From: Entomomonas sp945283395
GTDB taxonomy: Bacteria > Pseudomonadota > Gammaproteobacteria > Pseudomonadales > Pseudomonadaceae
DNA length: 64,000 nucleotides
Reading direction: 5' to 3'
Assembly (NCBI GenBank): GCA_946480835.1
Contig: CAMLLC010000002.1
Location: 186,001 to 250,000, forward strand
Shown: piece by piece, positions 44,845 through 53,005 of the stretch
Layout: every line of letters begins with the position of its first letter
Position numbering within the stretch: the stretch's first letter is position 1
Notes under the pieces: generated by a model
Database searches by the model: none
What the model saw: only the letters and a program-made list of their open reading frames with translations
Told to the model about the DNA's origin: nothing
Translations under genes and position numbers: made by a program

Positions 44845-45405
44845 TTATTTAAGTCGTTTAGCAGAAGTAATGATCACATCTTGACTAGGTACATCTCTAG
44901 CCCCCGCTCTAAAAGTAGTTCTTGTTTGCCCGATATTATCAACCACATCCATCCCTTGAATAACTTTGCCAAATACTGCATAACCATAATTATTTTCTGT
45001 ATGATTTAAGAAATCATTATTTTTAAGATTGATGAAAAATTGACTAGTGGCTGAATTAATATCATTAGTTCTAGCCATAGCAATGGTTCCACGATCATTG
45101 GTTAAACCGTTAGTTGCTTCATTTTGTATAGGGGGCAAAGTTGACTTTTGAGTCATGTTTGCCGTATAACCTCCCCCTTGAATCATAAAATCAGCTATCA
45201 CTCTATGAAAGATAGTTCCATTATAAAATCTACTATCGACATAACTAAGAAAATTGGCCACACTAATTGGCGCTTTTTGTTGATCTAATTCTATGACTAT
45301 TTCTCCCATATTGGTACTTAATAAAACTCTAGGATTATTATCAGCTAGCACCGATAAAGGTAATAAAAAGAAACAATAAAAGCTAATGAATAGTTTTTTT
45401 AACAT
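44845..45405 (-). CDS. ppiA: Periplasmic cyclophilin-type peptidyl-prolyl isomerase
   Basis: 186 residues. Signal peptide (KKLFISFYCFFLLPLSVLA) with cleavage near residue 21, then one cyclophilin domain: FYNGTIFHRVIADFMIQGGGYT, GTIAMARTNDINSATSQFFINL, and FGKVIQGMDVVDNI. Catalytic arginine is in FHRV, with FMIQGG and SQFFI. It catalyses proline isomerisation during folding of exported proteins. A single gene. Confidence 0.92.
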   Translation of the reverse strand: MLKKLFISFYCFFLLPLSVLADNNPRVLLSTNMGEIVIELDQQKAPISVANFLSYVDSRFYNGTIFHRVIADFMIQGGGYTANMTQKSTLPPIQNEATNGLTNDRGTIAMARTNDINSATSQFFINLKNNDFLNHTENNYGYAVFGKVIQGMDVVDNIGQTRTTFRAGARDVPSQDVIITSAKRLK

Positions 45406-45519
45406 GACAAGAAATTCCTAAAATTGCAAACTTATAATCTGTTATTCTATACAAGTTACAAATAAATGAGTATTTAATTATTTAAATGCACTATCATTGC
45501 AGCATAAATAAGAGGTTAT

Positions 45520-46308
45520 ATGGTTACTTTATCAACACTTCAAAAGATGAAAGAACAGCAACAAAAGATTGCTATGCTAACTTGTTATGAGGCAAGTGTA
45601 GCAACTTTATTAGAAAATGAAGGTGTCGATATTTTATTAATTGGTGATTCTTTAGGTATGACGGTGCAAGGGTATAGTTCAACTTTACCCGTTACCCTAG
45701 CTGATATGTGCTACCACACTACTTGTGTAGCTAGAGGTAGTCATAATGCATTAATTTTAGCTGACTTACCATTTGGTAGTTATCAGCAAAGTAAAGAGCA
45801 AGCATTTAGTGCTGCTAGCCAAGTAATGGCATCAGGTGCTCATATGGTTAAACTGGAAGGTGGTCACTATATGGTGGAAACTACTCAATTCTTACAACAG
45901 AGAGGTATTCCTGTATGTGCTCATTTAGGATTAACTCCACAATCTGTCAATGCGTTTGGTGGCTATAAAATTCAAGGTAAAAATGAAGCAGCAGCCAAGC
46001 AATTGTTAGCTGACGCAAAAGCACATGAAGAAGCTGGTGCAGCATTAGTTTTAATGGAGTGTGTGCCGTCATCATTGGCTAAAGAGGTGACAGAAGCTTT
46101 AACTTGCCCAACAATAGGTATTGGAGCTGGTATTTATTGTGATGGGCAAGTGCTAGTATTACATGATATGTTGGGCATATATGCAGGTAAATCACCTAAA
46201 TTTTCAAAAAATTTTATGTTAGGTCAAAGCTCTATTGGACAAGCTATTAAAGCTTATGTAATGGCTGTAAAAAACAATGAATTTCCGAGTTTAGAGCATA
46301 GTTATTAA
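45520..46308 (+). CDS. panB: PanB, ketopantoate hydroxymethyltransferase
   Basis: 262 residues. Adds a hydroxymethyl group to 2-oxoisovalerate, the first step of pantothenate synthesis. Motifs: MLTCYEASVATLLENEGVDILLIGDSLGMTVQGY near the N-terminus, VKLEGGHYMV near residue 110, and GIGAGIYCDGQVLVLHDMLGI near the C-terminus. panC, usually next to it, is not in the window; it is followed by convergent purA. Confidence 0.95.
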   Translation: MVTLSTLQKMKEQQQKIAMLTCYEASVATLLENEGVDILLIGDSLGMTVQGYSSTLPVTLADMCYHTTCVARGSHNALILADLPFGSYQQSKEQAFSAASQVMASGAHMVKLEGGHYMVETTQFLQQRGIPVCAHLGLTPQSVNAFGGYKIQGKNEAAAKQLLADAKAHEEAGAALVLMECVPSSLAKEVTEALTCPTIGIGAGIYCDGQVLVLHDMLGIYAGKSPKFSKNFMLGQSSIGQAIKAYVMAVKNNEFPSLEHSY

Positions 46309-46467
46309 GGGTAAATATTAGTTTGCAAGATTCAACGTAGGTTAATTATGCTCAGTTTATGTTTTAAAATATAGCTATAAGTTTTTATTATATATTTTCT
46401 AAGGCTAGGGTTGGCTAATAATCTTACCTTGGGTAAACTTTTTATCATCATTATTGTCATCAATTGC

Positions 46468-46502
46468 TAGAATAATCCCAGTTTACAACAGGGATTATTC
46501 TA
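46468..46502. terminator. Hairpin between convergent panB and purA
   Basis: TAGAATAATCCC, 11-base loop, GGGATTATTCTA: a 12-base perfect stem. No strong T-run on either side, so termination may be partial or Rho-dependent. Confidence 0.6.
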
Positions 46503-46579
46503 TTAAGGGAGTTAATACTATTAAATTTTATCGTTCAATGAATTATTTATTTAATATTTATTAGTGGTAACAATTTTAA

Positions 46580-47875
46580 TTAAGCAAACGGATGACGTAA
46601 AATGATAGTTTCCATACGATCAGGCCCAGTTGATATAATATCAATAGGGGCACCTACTAATTCGCTTAAGCGCTTAATATAGGCTAGTGCATTAGCAGGT
46701 AGTTCATCTAATGATTTGGCTCCAAACGTAGATTCAGACCAACCTGCTACCTCCTCATAAACAGGTGTTAAACCTACATAGCTCTCGGCATCGGAAGGAG
46801 CTTCGGTTAAAAGATTACCATCAGTATCTTGGTAAGCTGTACAAATCTTAATACTTTCAAATCCATCTAAAATATCTAACTTGGTTAAGCAAAGTCCAGA
46901 AATACTATTAATTTCAATAGAGCGACGTAATATAACCGCATCAAACCAACCACAACGTCTTGGACGGCCAGTTACAGAACCAAATTCATTGCCACGCTCT
47001 GCTAACTTACTGCCTATTTCATCTGATAATTCAGTAGGGAAAGGGCCAGAACCTACGCGAGTGGTATAGGCTTTAGTAATGCCTAATATATAATCTAGAT
47101 ACATAGGCCCAAAACCAGAACCTGTGGCTACACCGCCTGCGGTAGTATTGGAGCTAGTAACATAAGGGTAGGTACCATGGTCAATATCTAAAAGTGCACC
47201 TTGTGCACCTTCAAACATGATATTCTTACCATTACGTCGAAGTTCTTGTAAACGAGCTGTTACATCCAATACCATTGGTTTAATTTGTTCAGCATAAGCC
47301 ATGCATTGTTCTAAGGTTTGTTGGAAATCTATAGTCTTTACATGGTAAAAATTCTTGAGCGAAAAGTTATGAAAATCTAATAATTCCCCTAGTTTAGCTG
47401 CAAAGTGCTCACGGTGGAACAGATCAGCCACTCTTAAGCCACGGCGAGCCACCTTATCTTCATACGCAGGACCAATACCTCGACCAGTAGTACCGATTTT
47501 AGAAGCGCCTCTAGCCAATTCACGTGCATGATCTAAAGCTACATGATAAGGAAGAATAAGGGGGCATGCGGGACTAATATGAAGACGCTCCCGGACATTA
47601 ATTCCCTTATTTTCAAGCTCTATTACTTCTTTAAGAAAAGCGTCAGGCGCAAGTACTACACCATTAGCTATTAAGCATTGTATGTTCTCGCGGAGAATGC
47701 CAGAGGGAATGAGGCGTAAAATAGTTTTTTGGCCGTCTATCACTAAAGTATGGCCGGCATTATGTCCACCCTGGTAACGGACAACGGCTGAGGCATCTTC
47801 AGTCAATAAATCAACTAATTTACCTTTGCCTTCATCACCCCATTGTGTACCTAAAATAACAACATTTTTACCCAT
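46580..47875 (-). CDS. purA: PurA, adenylosuccinate synthetase
   Basis: 431 residues. Makes adenylosuccinate from IMP, aspartate and GTP, the first step to AMP. P-loop-like GTQWGDEGKGKLVDLL at the N-terminus, GGHNAGHT, IGTTGRGIGPAYEDKVARRGLRV near residue 130, and SVTGRPRRCGWFD near 300. It begins 2 bases after hisZ, the same hisZ-purA pairing as in Pseudomonas. Confidence 0.97.
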   Translation of the reverse strand: MGKNVVILGTQWGDEGKGKLVDLLTEDASAVVRYQGGHNAGHTLVIDGQKTILRLIPSGILRENIQCLIANGVVLAPDAFLKEVIELENKGINVRERLHISPACPLILPYHVALDHARELARGASKIGTTGRGIGPAYEDKVARRGLRVADLFHREHFAAKLGELLDFHNFSLKNFYHVKTIDFQQTLEQCMAYAEQIKPMVLDVTARLQELRRNGKNIMFEGAQGALLDIDHGTYPYVTSSNTTAGGVATGSGFGPMYLDYILGITKAYTTRVGSGPFPTELSDEIGSKLAERGNEFGSVTGRPRRCGWFDAVILRRSIEINSISGLCLTKLDILDGFESIKICTAYQDTDGNLLTEAPSDAESYVGLTPVYEEVAGWSESTFGAKSLDELPANALAYIKRLSELVGAPIDIISTGPDRMETIILRHPFA

Positions 47876-47877
47876 GA

Positions 47878-49071
47878 TTATTTCCCCACCATGATTGACT
47901 TAATTTGCCAACTATTTTCAATAAACTCTAAATAATGATCACAGCCTGCTTCTTGAGCATTGGCTAGTGTTTGTTGAGGTAGTGCTTGGATTACTCTATG
48001 CCCTTTTTTGCGCAGCGCAATAATTGTATTGTAAAGATCCACTTGTTCACCACTAGGTGCCCAAATAGCTGTTTTGTGCTGGTCGAAATTAGCTTGTCCT
48101 AAATTAACTAAGGTTTTTAAATCTGAAGAAAAGCCTGTAGCTGGCCGAGAACGGCCAAAAGCAATGCCAGCACTATCATAGCGGCCACCTTGAGCAATAG
48201 CTTGTCCTATATTAGGCACAAAGGCAGCGAAAACTATTCCTGTGTGGTATTGATATCCTCTCAATTCTCCTAAGTCAAAGTAAAGGGGAATATGTGGATA
48301 GCGTAACTTAATTTGCTCTGCAATTTCAGCTAATTTATCGAGCGCTTTTAGTACTGAACTAGGTGCTTTGGTTAAGAGTTTTTTAGCATTTGTAATTACA
48401 TCTTGATTGCCACACAATTCTGTTAGAGCAGTAAACATGGCAGCTTGATTTTTAGGTAAATGCGCAGTTAGCTCTGCTATCTCATCTATAGCTTTACGTT
48501 GTAATGCATCAAATAGTTGATTTTCTAATTCAGCTGATAACTCAGCAGCTTGAGCGAGTCCTCTAAAAATAGCGACATGACCCAGATCCATGTGTATATT
48601 GGTTATTTCAGCTAATGCGAGAGTTTCTAACATAAGGCTGATAATTTCTATATCACTAGCAGTGCTTTTATTACCGTAAAGCTCTGCCCCTAGCTGAATA
48701 GGACTGCGTGAAGTAGTATGTGCTCTAGGTTTTGTTAATAAAATACTTCCTGCATAACAAAGTCTAGCTGGAGTGTCGGCTTTTAACCAGTGAGCATCGA
48801 GACGTGTAACTTGCGGTGTTATATCAGTCCGAAAGCCTAATAAACGACCTGATAGTGGGTCAATAGTTTTAAAAGTTTGTAAATCAAGGTCTTGTGCAGT
48901 ACCTGTGAGTAAGGCATCAATAAATTCAACTTGTGGGGTTATTACTAAGTCATATCCCCAACTATTAAAAAGGTCTAGGATACGACGTCTAGCTGTTTCA
49001 ATATAGGCGGCTTCACTTGGCAAAACTTCTTCAATGCCATCTGGTAAAAGCCAGCGGTCTAGCTTGGTCAT
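47878..49071 (-). CDS. hisZ: HisZ, ATP phosphoribosyltransferase regulatory subunit
   Basis: 397 residues, a class II aminoacyl-tRNA synthetase-like (HisRS paralogue) fold without aminoacylation activity. LDRWLLPDGIEEVLPSEA at the start, LLDLFNSWGYDLV-like motif 1 region, and FRTDITPQVTRLDAHWL in motif 2. It forms the complex needed by short HisG (6745-7377) and carries histidine feedback. It lacks the anticodon-binding domain. It lies 2 bases before purA and after an intrinsic terminator behind hldE, so it has its own promoter or receives readthrough. Confidence 0.95.
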   Translation of the reverse strand: MTKLDRWLLPDGIEEVLPSEAAYIETARRRILDLFNSWGYDLVITPQVEFIDALLTGTAQDLDLQTFKTIDPLSGRLLGFRTDITPQVTRLDAHWLKADTPARLCYAGSILLTKPRAHTTSRSPIQLGAELYGNKSTASDIEIISLMLETLALAEITNIHMDLGHVAIFRGLAQAAELSAELENQLFDALQRKAIDEIAELTAHLPKNQAAMFTALTELCGNQDVITNAKKLLTKAPSSVLKALDKLAEIAEQIKLRYPHIPLYFDLGELRGYQYHTGIVFAAFVPNIGQAIAQGGRYDSAGIAFGRSRPATGFSSDLKTLVNLGQANFDQHKTAIWAPSGEQVDLYNTIIALRKKGHRVIQALPQQTLANAQEAGCDHYLEFIENSWQIKSIMVGK

Positions 49072-49100
49072 CTGAGTCCTCTATTACTTACTTGGACGTA

Positions 49101-49122
49101 AAAAAACCGGTCACAGCCGGCT
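49101..49122 (-). terminator. Intrinsic terminator after hldE
   Basis: On the minus strand AGCCGG, CTGTGA-type loop, CCGGTT followed by five more T: a 6-base stem with one wobble, strong G+C core and a seven-T run. It lies about 40 bases past the hldE stop and 30 before the hisZ start, separating the two transcription units. Confidence 0.8.
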
Positions 49123-49162
49123 AAGCTATAATATCATGTTTTGTGTGAGTTTAGGGAGTTAT

Positions 49163-50584
49163 TTATTGGCCTCTAATTTTATCCACAATAGCGGTTGTAG
49201 AGCTATTTTCTACTAGTCCTAAAACTCTTACAGTACCTCCGTAAGCTTGGACTATATCAGCACCTACTACCTCATCTTCATTATAATCGCCTCCTTTAAC
49301 AAGTATATCAGGTTTAATTGCTGTTAATAATTGTTCAGGAGTTGATTCACTAAATCCTATTACCCAGTCGACAGCACCTAAACCTGCTAATACTGCCATG
49401 CGTCTATCAAGAGTGTTGATAGGGCGTCCTAGCCCTTTTAAACGAGTTACAGAAGCATCATCATTAACTGCTACAATGAGTTTGCCTCCTAACGTTCTTG
49501 CTTGTTCTAAGTAGGCTACATGACCTGCATGGAGAATATCGAAACAGCCATTAGTAAAGACAATTTTATCTCCTTGTGCTCTAGCATCATCAACTGCTAG
49601 CAAAAGCTGTTCTAGGCTTAAAATACCTTTACCACTAAATGTATCTTTTTGGATAGCGCGACGTAACTCTGGAGCACTAATAGATGCAGTACCTAATTTG
49701 GCTACCACAATACTAGCTGCTAGATTTGCTAGAGCAACCGCCTCAGTCATTTCAACACCTGCTGCTAAGGCAGCAGCAAGGGTAGATATGACCGTATCTC
49801 CAGCACCTGTTACATCATAAACTTCCCGAGCGCGCGCAGGTAAATGTAATTCTTTCTGATTCTTCCTTAATAAGGTCATTCCTTGCTCGCCTCGTGTTAT
49901 GAGTAAACTTTCTATTTTAAGGTTTTTAATTAATTGTTGTCCTTTTTCAATCAGTTGATTCTCGTCTATACACTTACCCACAATAGCTTCAAATTCATTA
50001 AGATTAGGAGTTAATAGGGTAGCTCCTTGATAAATACTAAAATCATTACCTTTTGGGTCAACCAAAATAGGAACTTTTTTAGCTTTAGCTAAATTAATAA
50101 GCTGTTGATGATTTTGTAACGTTCCTTTGCCATAGTCAGAAAGTAATAGTACTTTAGCTGTGGCTAATAACTTTTTAACGTGGTTGGCAAATGCTTCTGT
50201 ATTAACATTAAAAGTTTCTTCGAAGTCAATACGAATAAGCTGTTGATGACGACTCATTACTCTGAGTTTAATAATAGTAGGTTGTGAGGCTATCCGTTGA
50301 AAGTGCACATTCACCCCAGCTGAGCCTAAACTATCTGTCAACGAGTCAGCTGCCTCATCTTCACCCGTGGCGCCTATTAACCAAGTTTTTGCACCAAGTG
50401 CAGCTATATTTAGTGCTACATTCGCAGCACCGCCAGGACGATCTTCTAGCTGATTAATTTTAACCACTGGCACAGGTGCTTCAGGAGATATGCGAGAAGT
50501 ATTACCATGCCAGTATCTATCAAGCATCACATCACCTACAACTAGAACCGAGGCTTGCTCAAAACGTGGCATGGATAATTTCAT
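49163..50584 (-). CDS. hldE: HldE, bifunctional heptose 7-phosphate kinase / heptose 1-phosphate adenylyltransferase
   Basis: 473 residues, the full two-domain fusion. The N-terminal ribokinase domain (about 1-315) has RPGGAANVALNIAALGA and the catalytic DVTGAGDTVISTLA; the C-terminal cytidylyltransferase-like domain (about 340-473) has VFTNGCFDILHAGHVAYLEQA with the HxGH motif and a late VKGGDY. It makes ADP-D-glycero-D-manno-heptose for the LPS inner core. It is divergent from the RnfB-like gene. Confidence 0.97.
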   Translation of the reverse strand: MKLSMPRFEQASVLVVGDVMLDRYWHGNTSRISPEAPVPVVKINQLEDRPGGAANVALNIAALGAKTWLIGATGEDEAADSLTDSLGSAGVNVHFQRIASQPTIIKLRVMSRHQQLIRIDFEETFNVNTEAFANHVKKLLATAKVLLLSDYGKGTLQNHQQLINLAKAKKVPILVDPKGNDFSIYQGATLLTPNLNEFEAIVGKCIDENQLIEKGQQLIKNLKIESLLITRGEQGMTLLRKNQKELHLPARAREVYDVTGAGDTVISTLAAALAAGVEMTEAVALANLAASIVVAKLGTASISAPELRRAIQKDTFSGKGILSLEQLLLAVDDARAQGDKIVFTNGCFDILHAGHVAYLEQARTLGGKLIVAVNDDASVTRLKGLGRPINTLDRRMAVLAGLGAVDWVIGFSESTPEQLLTAIKPDILVKGGDYNEDEVVGADIVQAYGGTVRVLGLVENSSTTAIVDKIRGQ

Positions 50585-50734
50585 TAGTTCTCCTAGTATT
50601 AATTGAAATAGTATTTTTGGCCGGCATTATATAACATTTAAAAATTAATCACTAAATTATCTATCTGTTATTAATAGGGTATAATGTGTCAGGTGATTTT
50701 CTCTGATTAGCATGAAAAAGAATAGGTTGTTACT

Positions 50735-51556
50735 TTGCACAAGCCTAATTTAATTACATTAATAGATGCTTTGTTACCGCAAACCCAATGTACTAAATGT
50801 ACCTATCAGGGTTGTAAACCCTATGCTAAAGCTATAGCAGAAGGTGAGGCTATTAATAAGTGTCCCCCTGGGGGGGAAGAGACTATTAAAGCATTGGCTA
50901 CCTTATTGGATCGGCCCGTTATACCATTAGAAGCTGTCAAACCAATTCCAGCACAAGTGGCTTATATTAAAGAAGGACAATGTATAGGTTGTACCAAATG
51001 TATTCAAGCTTGCCCTGTAGATGCTATTGTAGGAGCAGCTAAGCTTATGCATACGGTTATTGCAACTGAGTGTACAGGTTGTGAGCTTTGTGTAATTCCT
51101 TGCCCGGTAGATTGCATAGAAATGCTTCCTCTACCTATTGACATAACTCCTTTAACAGGCGATTCTGCACACACTAAGCCGCAAAGAATAGCTAGGCAGT
51201 TAAAAAGGGATCATGCAAGAAATCGTTTTGAGTTTCGCCATAAACGTTTAGCAAGACTGGAAAAACAAAAACAATTGGAGCATCAGGCTAGATTGCAACG
51301 GTTAGCGGAAGATGGGATTGTTAAACCATTAGCGAATAAACAAACTATAAGCGATAAAGTTAAGATAAAACAGATAACCAGCACTTTGACTATCGAGCAG
51401 AAACGTTTGAAAATAGATGCTGCAATGGCTCAGGTAGCTCTTAAAAAAGCTGAAAAACAATTACAACAATATAATACTCCTGAATTACAACAACAAGTTG
51501 AGCTACTTAAGGTTAAAGTTGCTGAAACAGAGAGAGCTTTAATAAATAACCAGTAA
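50735..51556 (+). CDS. rnfB: Soluble RnfB-like polyferredoxin
   Basis: 273 residues. Three [4Fe-4S] sites: Cys19-x2-Cys22-x4-Cys27-x15-Cys43 (the RnfB N-terminal cluster), then Cys83/86/89/93 and Cys113/116/119/123 in two ferredoxin repeats. It lacks the N-terminal membrane helix of Rnf/Rsx subunit B and has a charged C-terminal extension of about 130 residues, mostly predicted coiled coil. No other rnf gene lies nearby, so it may be a free electron carrier. The start is TTG, chosen because TAGG lies 8 bases before it and there is no ATG in frame nearby. Confidence 0.82.
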   Translation: MHKPNLITLIDALLPQTQCTKCTYQGCKPYAKAIAEGEAINKCPPGGEETIKALATLLDRPVIPLEAVKPIPAQVAYIKEGQCIGCTKCIQACPVDAIVGAAKLMHTVIATECTGCELCVIPCPVDCIEMLPLPIDITPLTGDSAHTKPQRIARQLKRDHARNRFEFRHKRLARLEKQKQLEHQARLQRLAEDGIVKPLANKQTISDKVKIKQITSTLTIEQKRLKIDAAMAQVALKKAEKQLQQYNTPELQQQVELLKVKVAETERALINNQ

Positions 51557-51764
51557 GCTTAAATTAATTGATATAGAAATAGATGGTTGATTTACCTTTT
51601 TTACTTCAAAAAGTAGCCAATATGAATTTGTATAACGATTTAACATTAAATCGTGCTTGTAATAGGTGAAGATTATCTGTAGATAATGTAAATATAGAGT
51701 AAAAATACTTCCTTTTGAGGGGGGATAACTATAGAGTTATGTTTGATAATGATTGAATAGATTA

Positions 51765-53003
51765 ATGACGATGATTGACCAACAAGATAATGCCTCAAAA
51801 ATCTCTTTCAAAGCCAGTTCTAAAAAGAAAAGGTTTGTAATTGGCCTAATTTTATTTATAATAATTGGTGGATTAGTTTGGCATAAGTCCTCCTCAAATA
51901 TATCACAAAAAACCACTACAACTCCTGTAGGGAAAAGAGGAGTTGGCATATTTACTGAGGTAATACCAGTAAAGGTTGAACCTGTTGTAAAAGGTGAGTT
52001 TGTAGTTTACTTAAATGCATTGGGTACTGTCACTGCTTATAATACAGTTAATATTGTTAGCCGTGTACAAGGTGAATTAGTAAAAGTACTTTTTACGGAA
52101 GGGCAACAAGTTAAAGCAGGGGATCTATTAGCTGTAATAGATCCTAGACCTTTTGAAGTGGCCCTACTTCAAGCACAAGGGACAGAAAAACAAAACAAAG
52201 CTTTATTACAAAACGCGCAGAGGGAACTAACCCGATATCAACAACTTATTAAACAAGATTCTATAGCCAAGCAGACCTATGAAAGTCAAGTTGCATTGGT
52301 AAATCAATATCAAGGCACTTTATTAGCTAGCCAAGCACAGGTGAAAGATGCGCAATTAAATCTTGAGTTTAGTCAAATCAAGGCACCTATTTCAGGGCGT
52401 TTAGGGATAAGGCAAATAGATATTGGTAATTTTATTAAAGTTGGAGATACCACACCATTAGTTTCTATTACTCAAACCCAACCTATCTCTGCTACTTTTA
52501 CTTTGCCAGAGGTACAATTATTACCGGTAGTAGCTAAACTTAAGCAGGGTGAGATATTAATAGTAGAAGCATGGGATAGTGCTAATAGTCAATTGTTAGC
52601 CATTGGACAAGTGGAAACTTTAGATAATCAAATTGATACTAATACTGGTACAATTTTAGTCAAAGCCAAATTTGCCAATGACCAAAATATGCTATTTCCA
52701 AACCAATTTATTAATATTAAATTGAAGCTTAGCACATTAACAGATCAGCTTATTATTCCAACTGATTCAGTACAGTATGGTAATAAGGGTACTTTTGTGT
52801 ATGTAGTAGAAAATAATAAAGTTCATTTAAGGTATATCAAATTAGCACAAAGTGATACTCAGAGAACAGTAGTAGCAGGTGGTTTAAAAGCAGATGAAAA
52901 AGTTGTTTTGGAAGGAACTGATAGGTTAAAAGAAGATTCTTTGGTCGAGATAATTAATAGCCAAAATAATAATACAGAGAAAAACCAAATAGGCGCGAAG
53001 TAG
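51765..53003 (+). CDS. muxA: MuxA/MdtA, RND efflux periplasmic adaptor
   Basis: 412 residues. One N-terminal membrane segment (about 22-40), then a lipoyl-like and hairpin domain (GTVTAYNTVNIVSRVQGELVKVLFTEGQQVKAGDLLAVIDPRPF) and beta-barrel/membrane-proximal domains (LGIRQIDIGNFIKVGDTTPLVSI onward). It joins the inner-membrane RND pair to the outer-membrane channel. The start is uncertain: TTG 51753, ATG 51765 and ATG 51771 are all in frame and none has a strong ribosome-binding site. A tiny 5-codon frame (51739-51756) just upstream ends overlapping the TTG. First gene of muxABC-opmB. Confidence 0.9.
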   Translation: MTMIDQQDNASKISFKASSKKKRFVIGLILFIIIGGLVWHKSSSNISQKTTTTPVGKRGVGIFTEVIPVKVEPVVKGEFVVYLNALGTVTAYNTVNIVSRVQGELVKVLFTEGQQVKAGDLLAVIDPRPFEVALLQAQGTEKQNKALLQNAQRELTRYQQLIKQDSIAKQTYESQVALVNQYQGTLLASQAQVKDAQLNLEFSQIKAPISGRLGIRQIDIGNFIKVGDTTPLVSITQTQPISATFTLPEVQLLPVVAKLKQGEILIVEAWDSANSQLLAIGQVETLDNQIDTNTGTILVKAKFANDQNMLFPNQFINIKLKLSTLTDQLIIPTDSVQYGNKGTFVYVVENNKVHLRYIKLAQSDTQRTVVAGGLKADEKVVLEGTDRLKEDSLVEIINSQNNNTEKNQIGAK

Positions 53004-53005
53004 TA

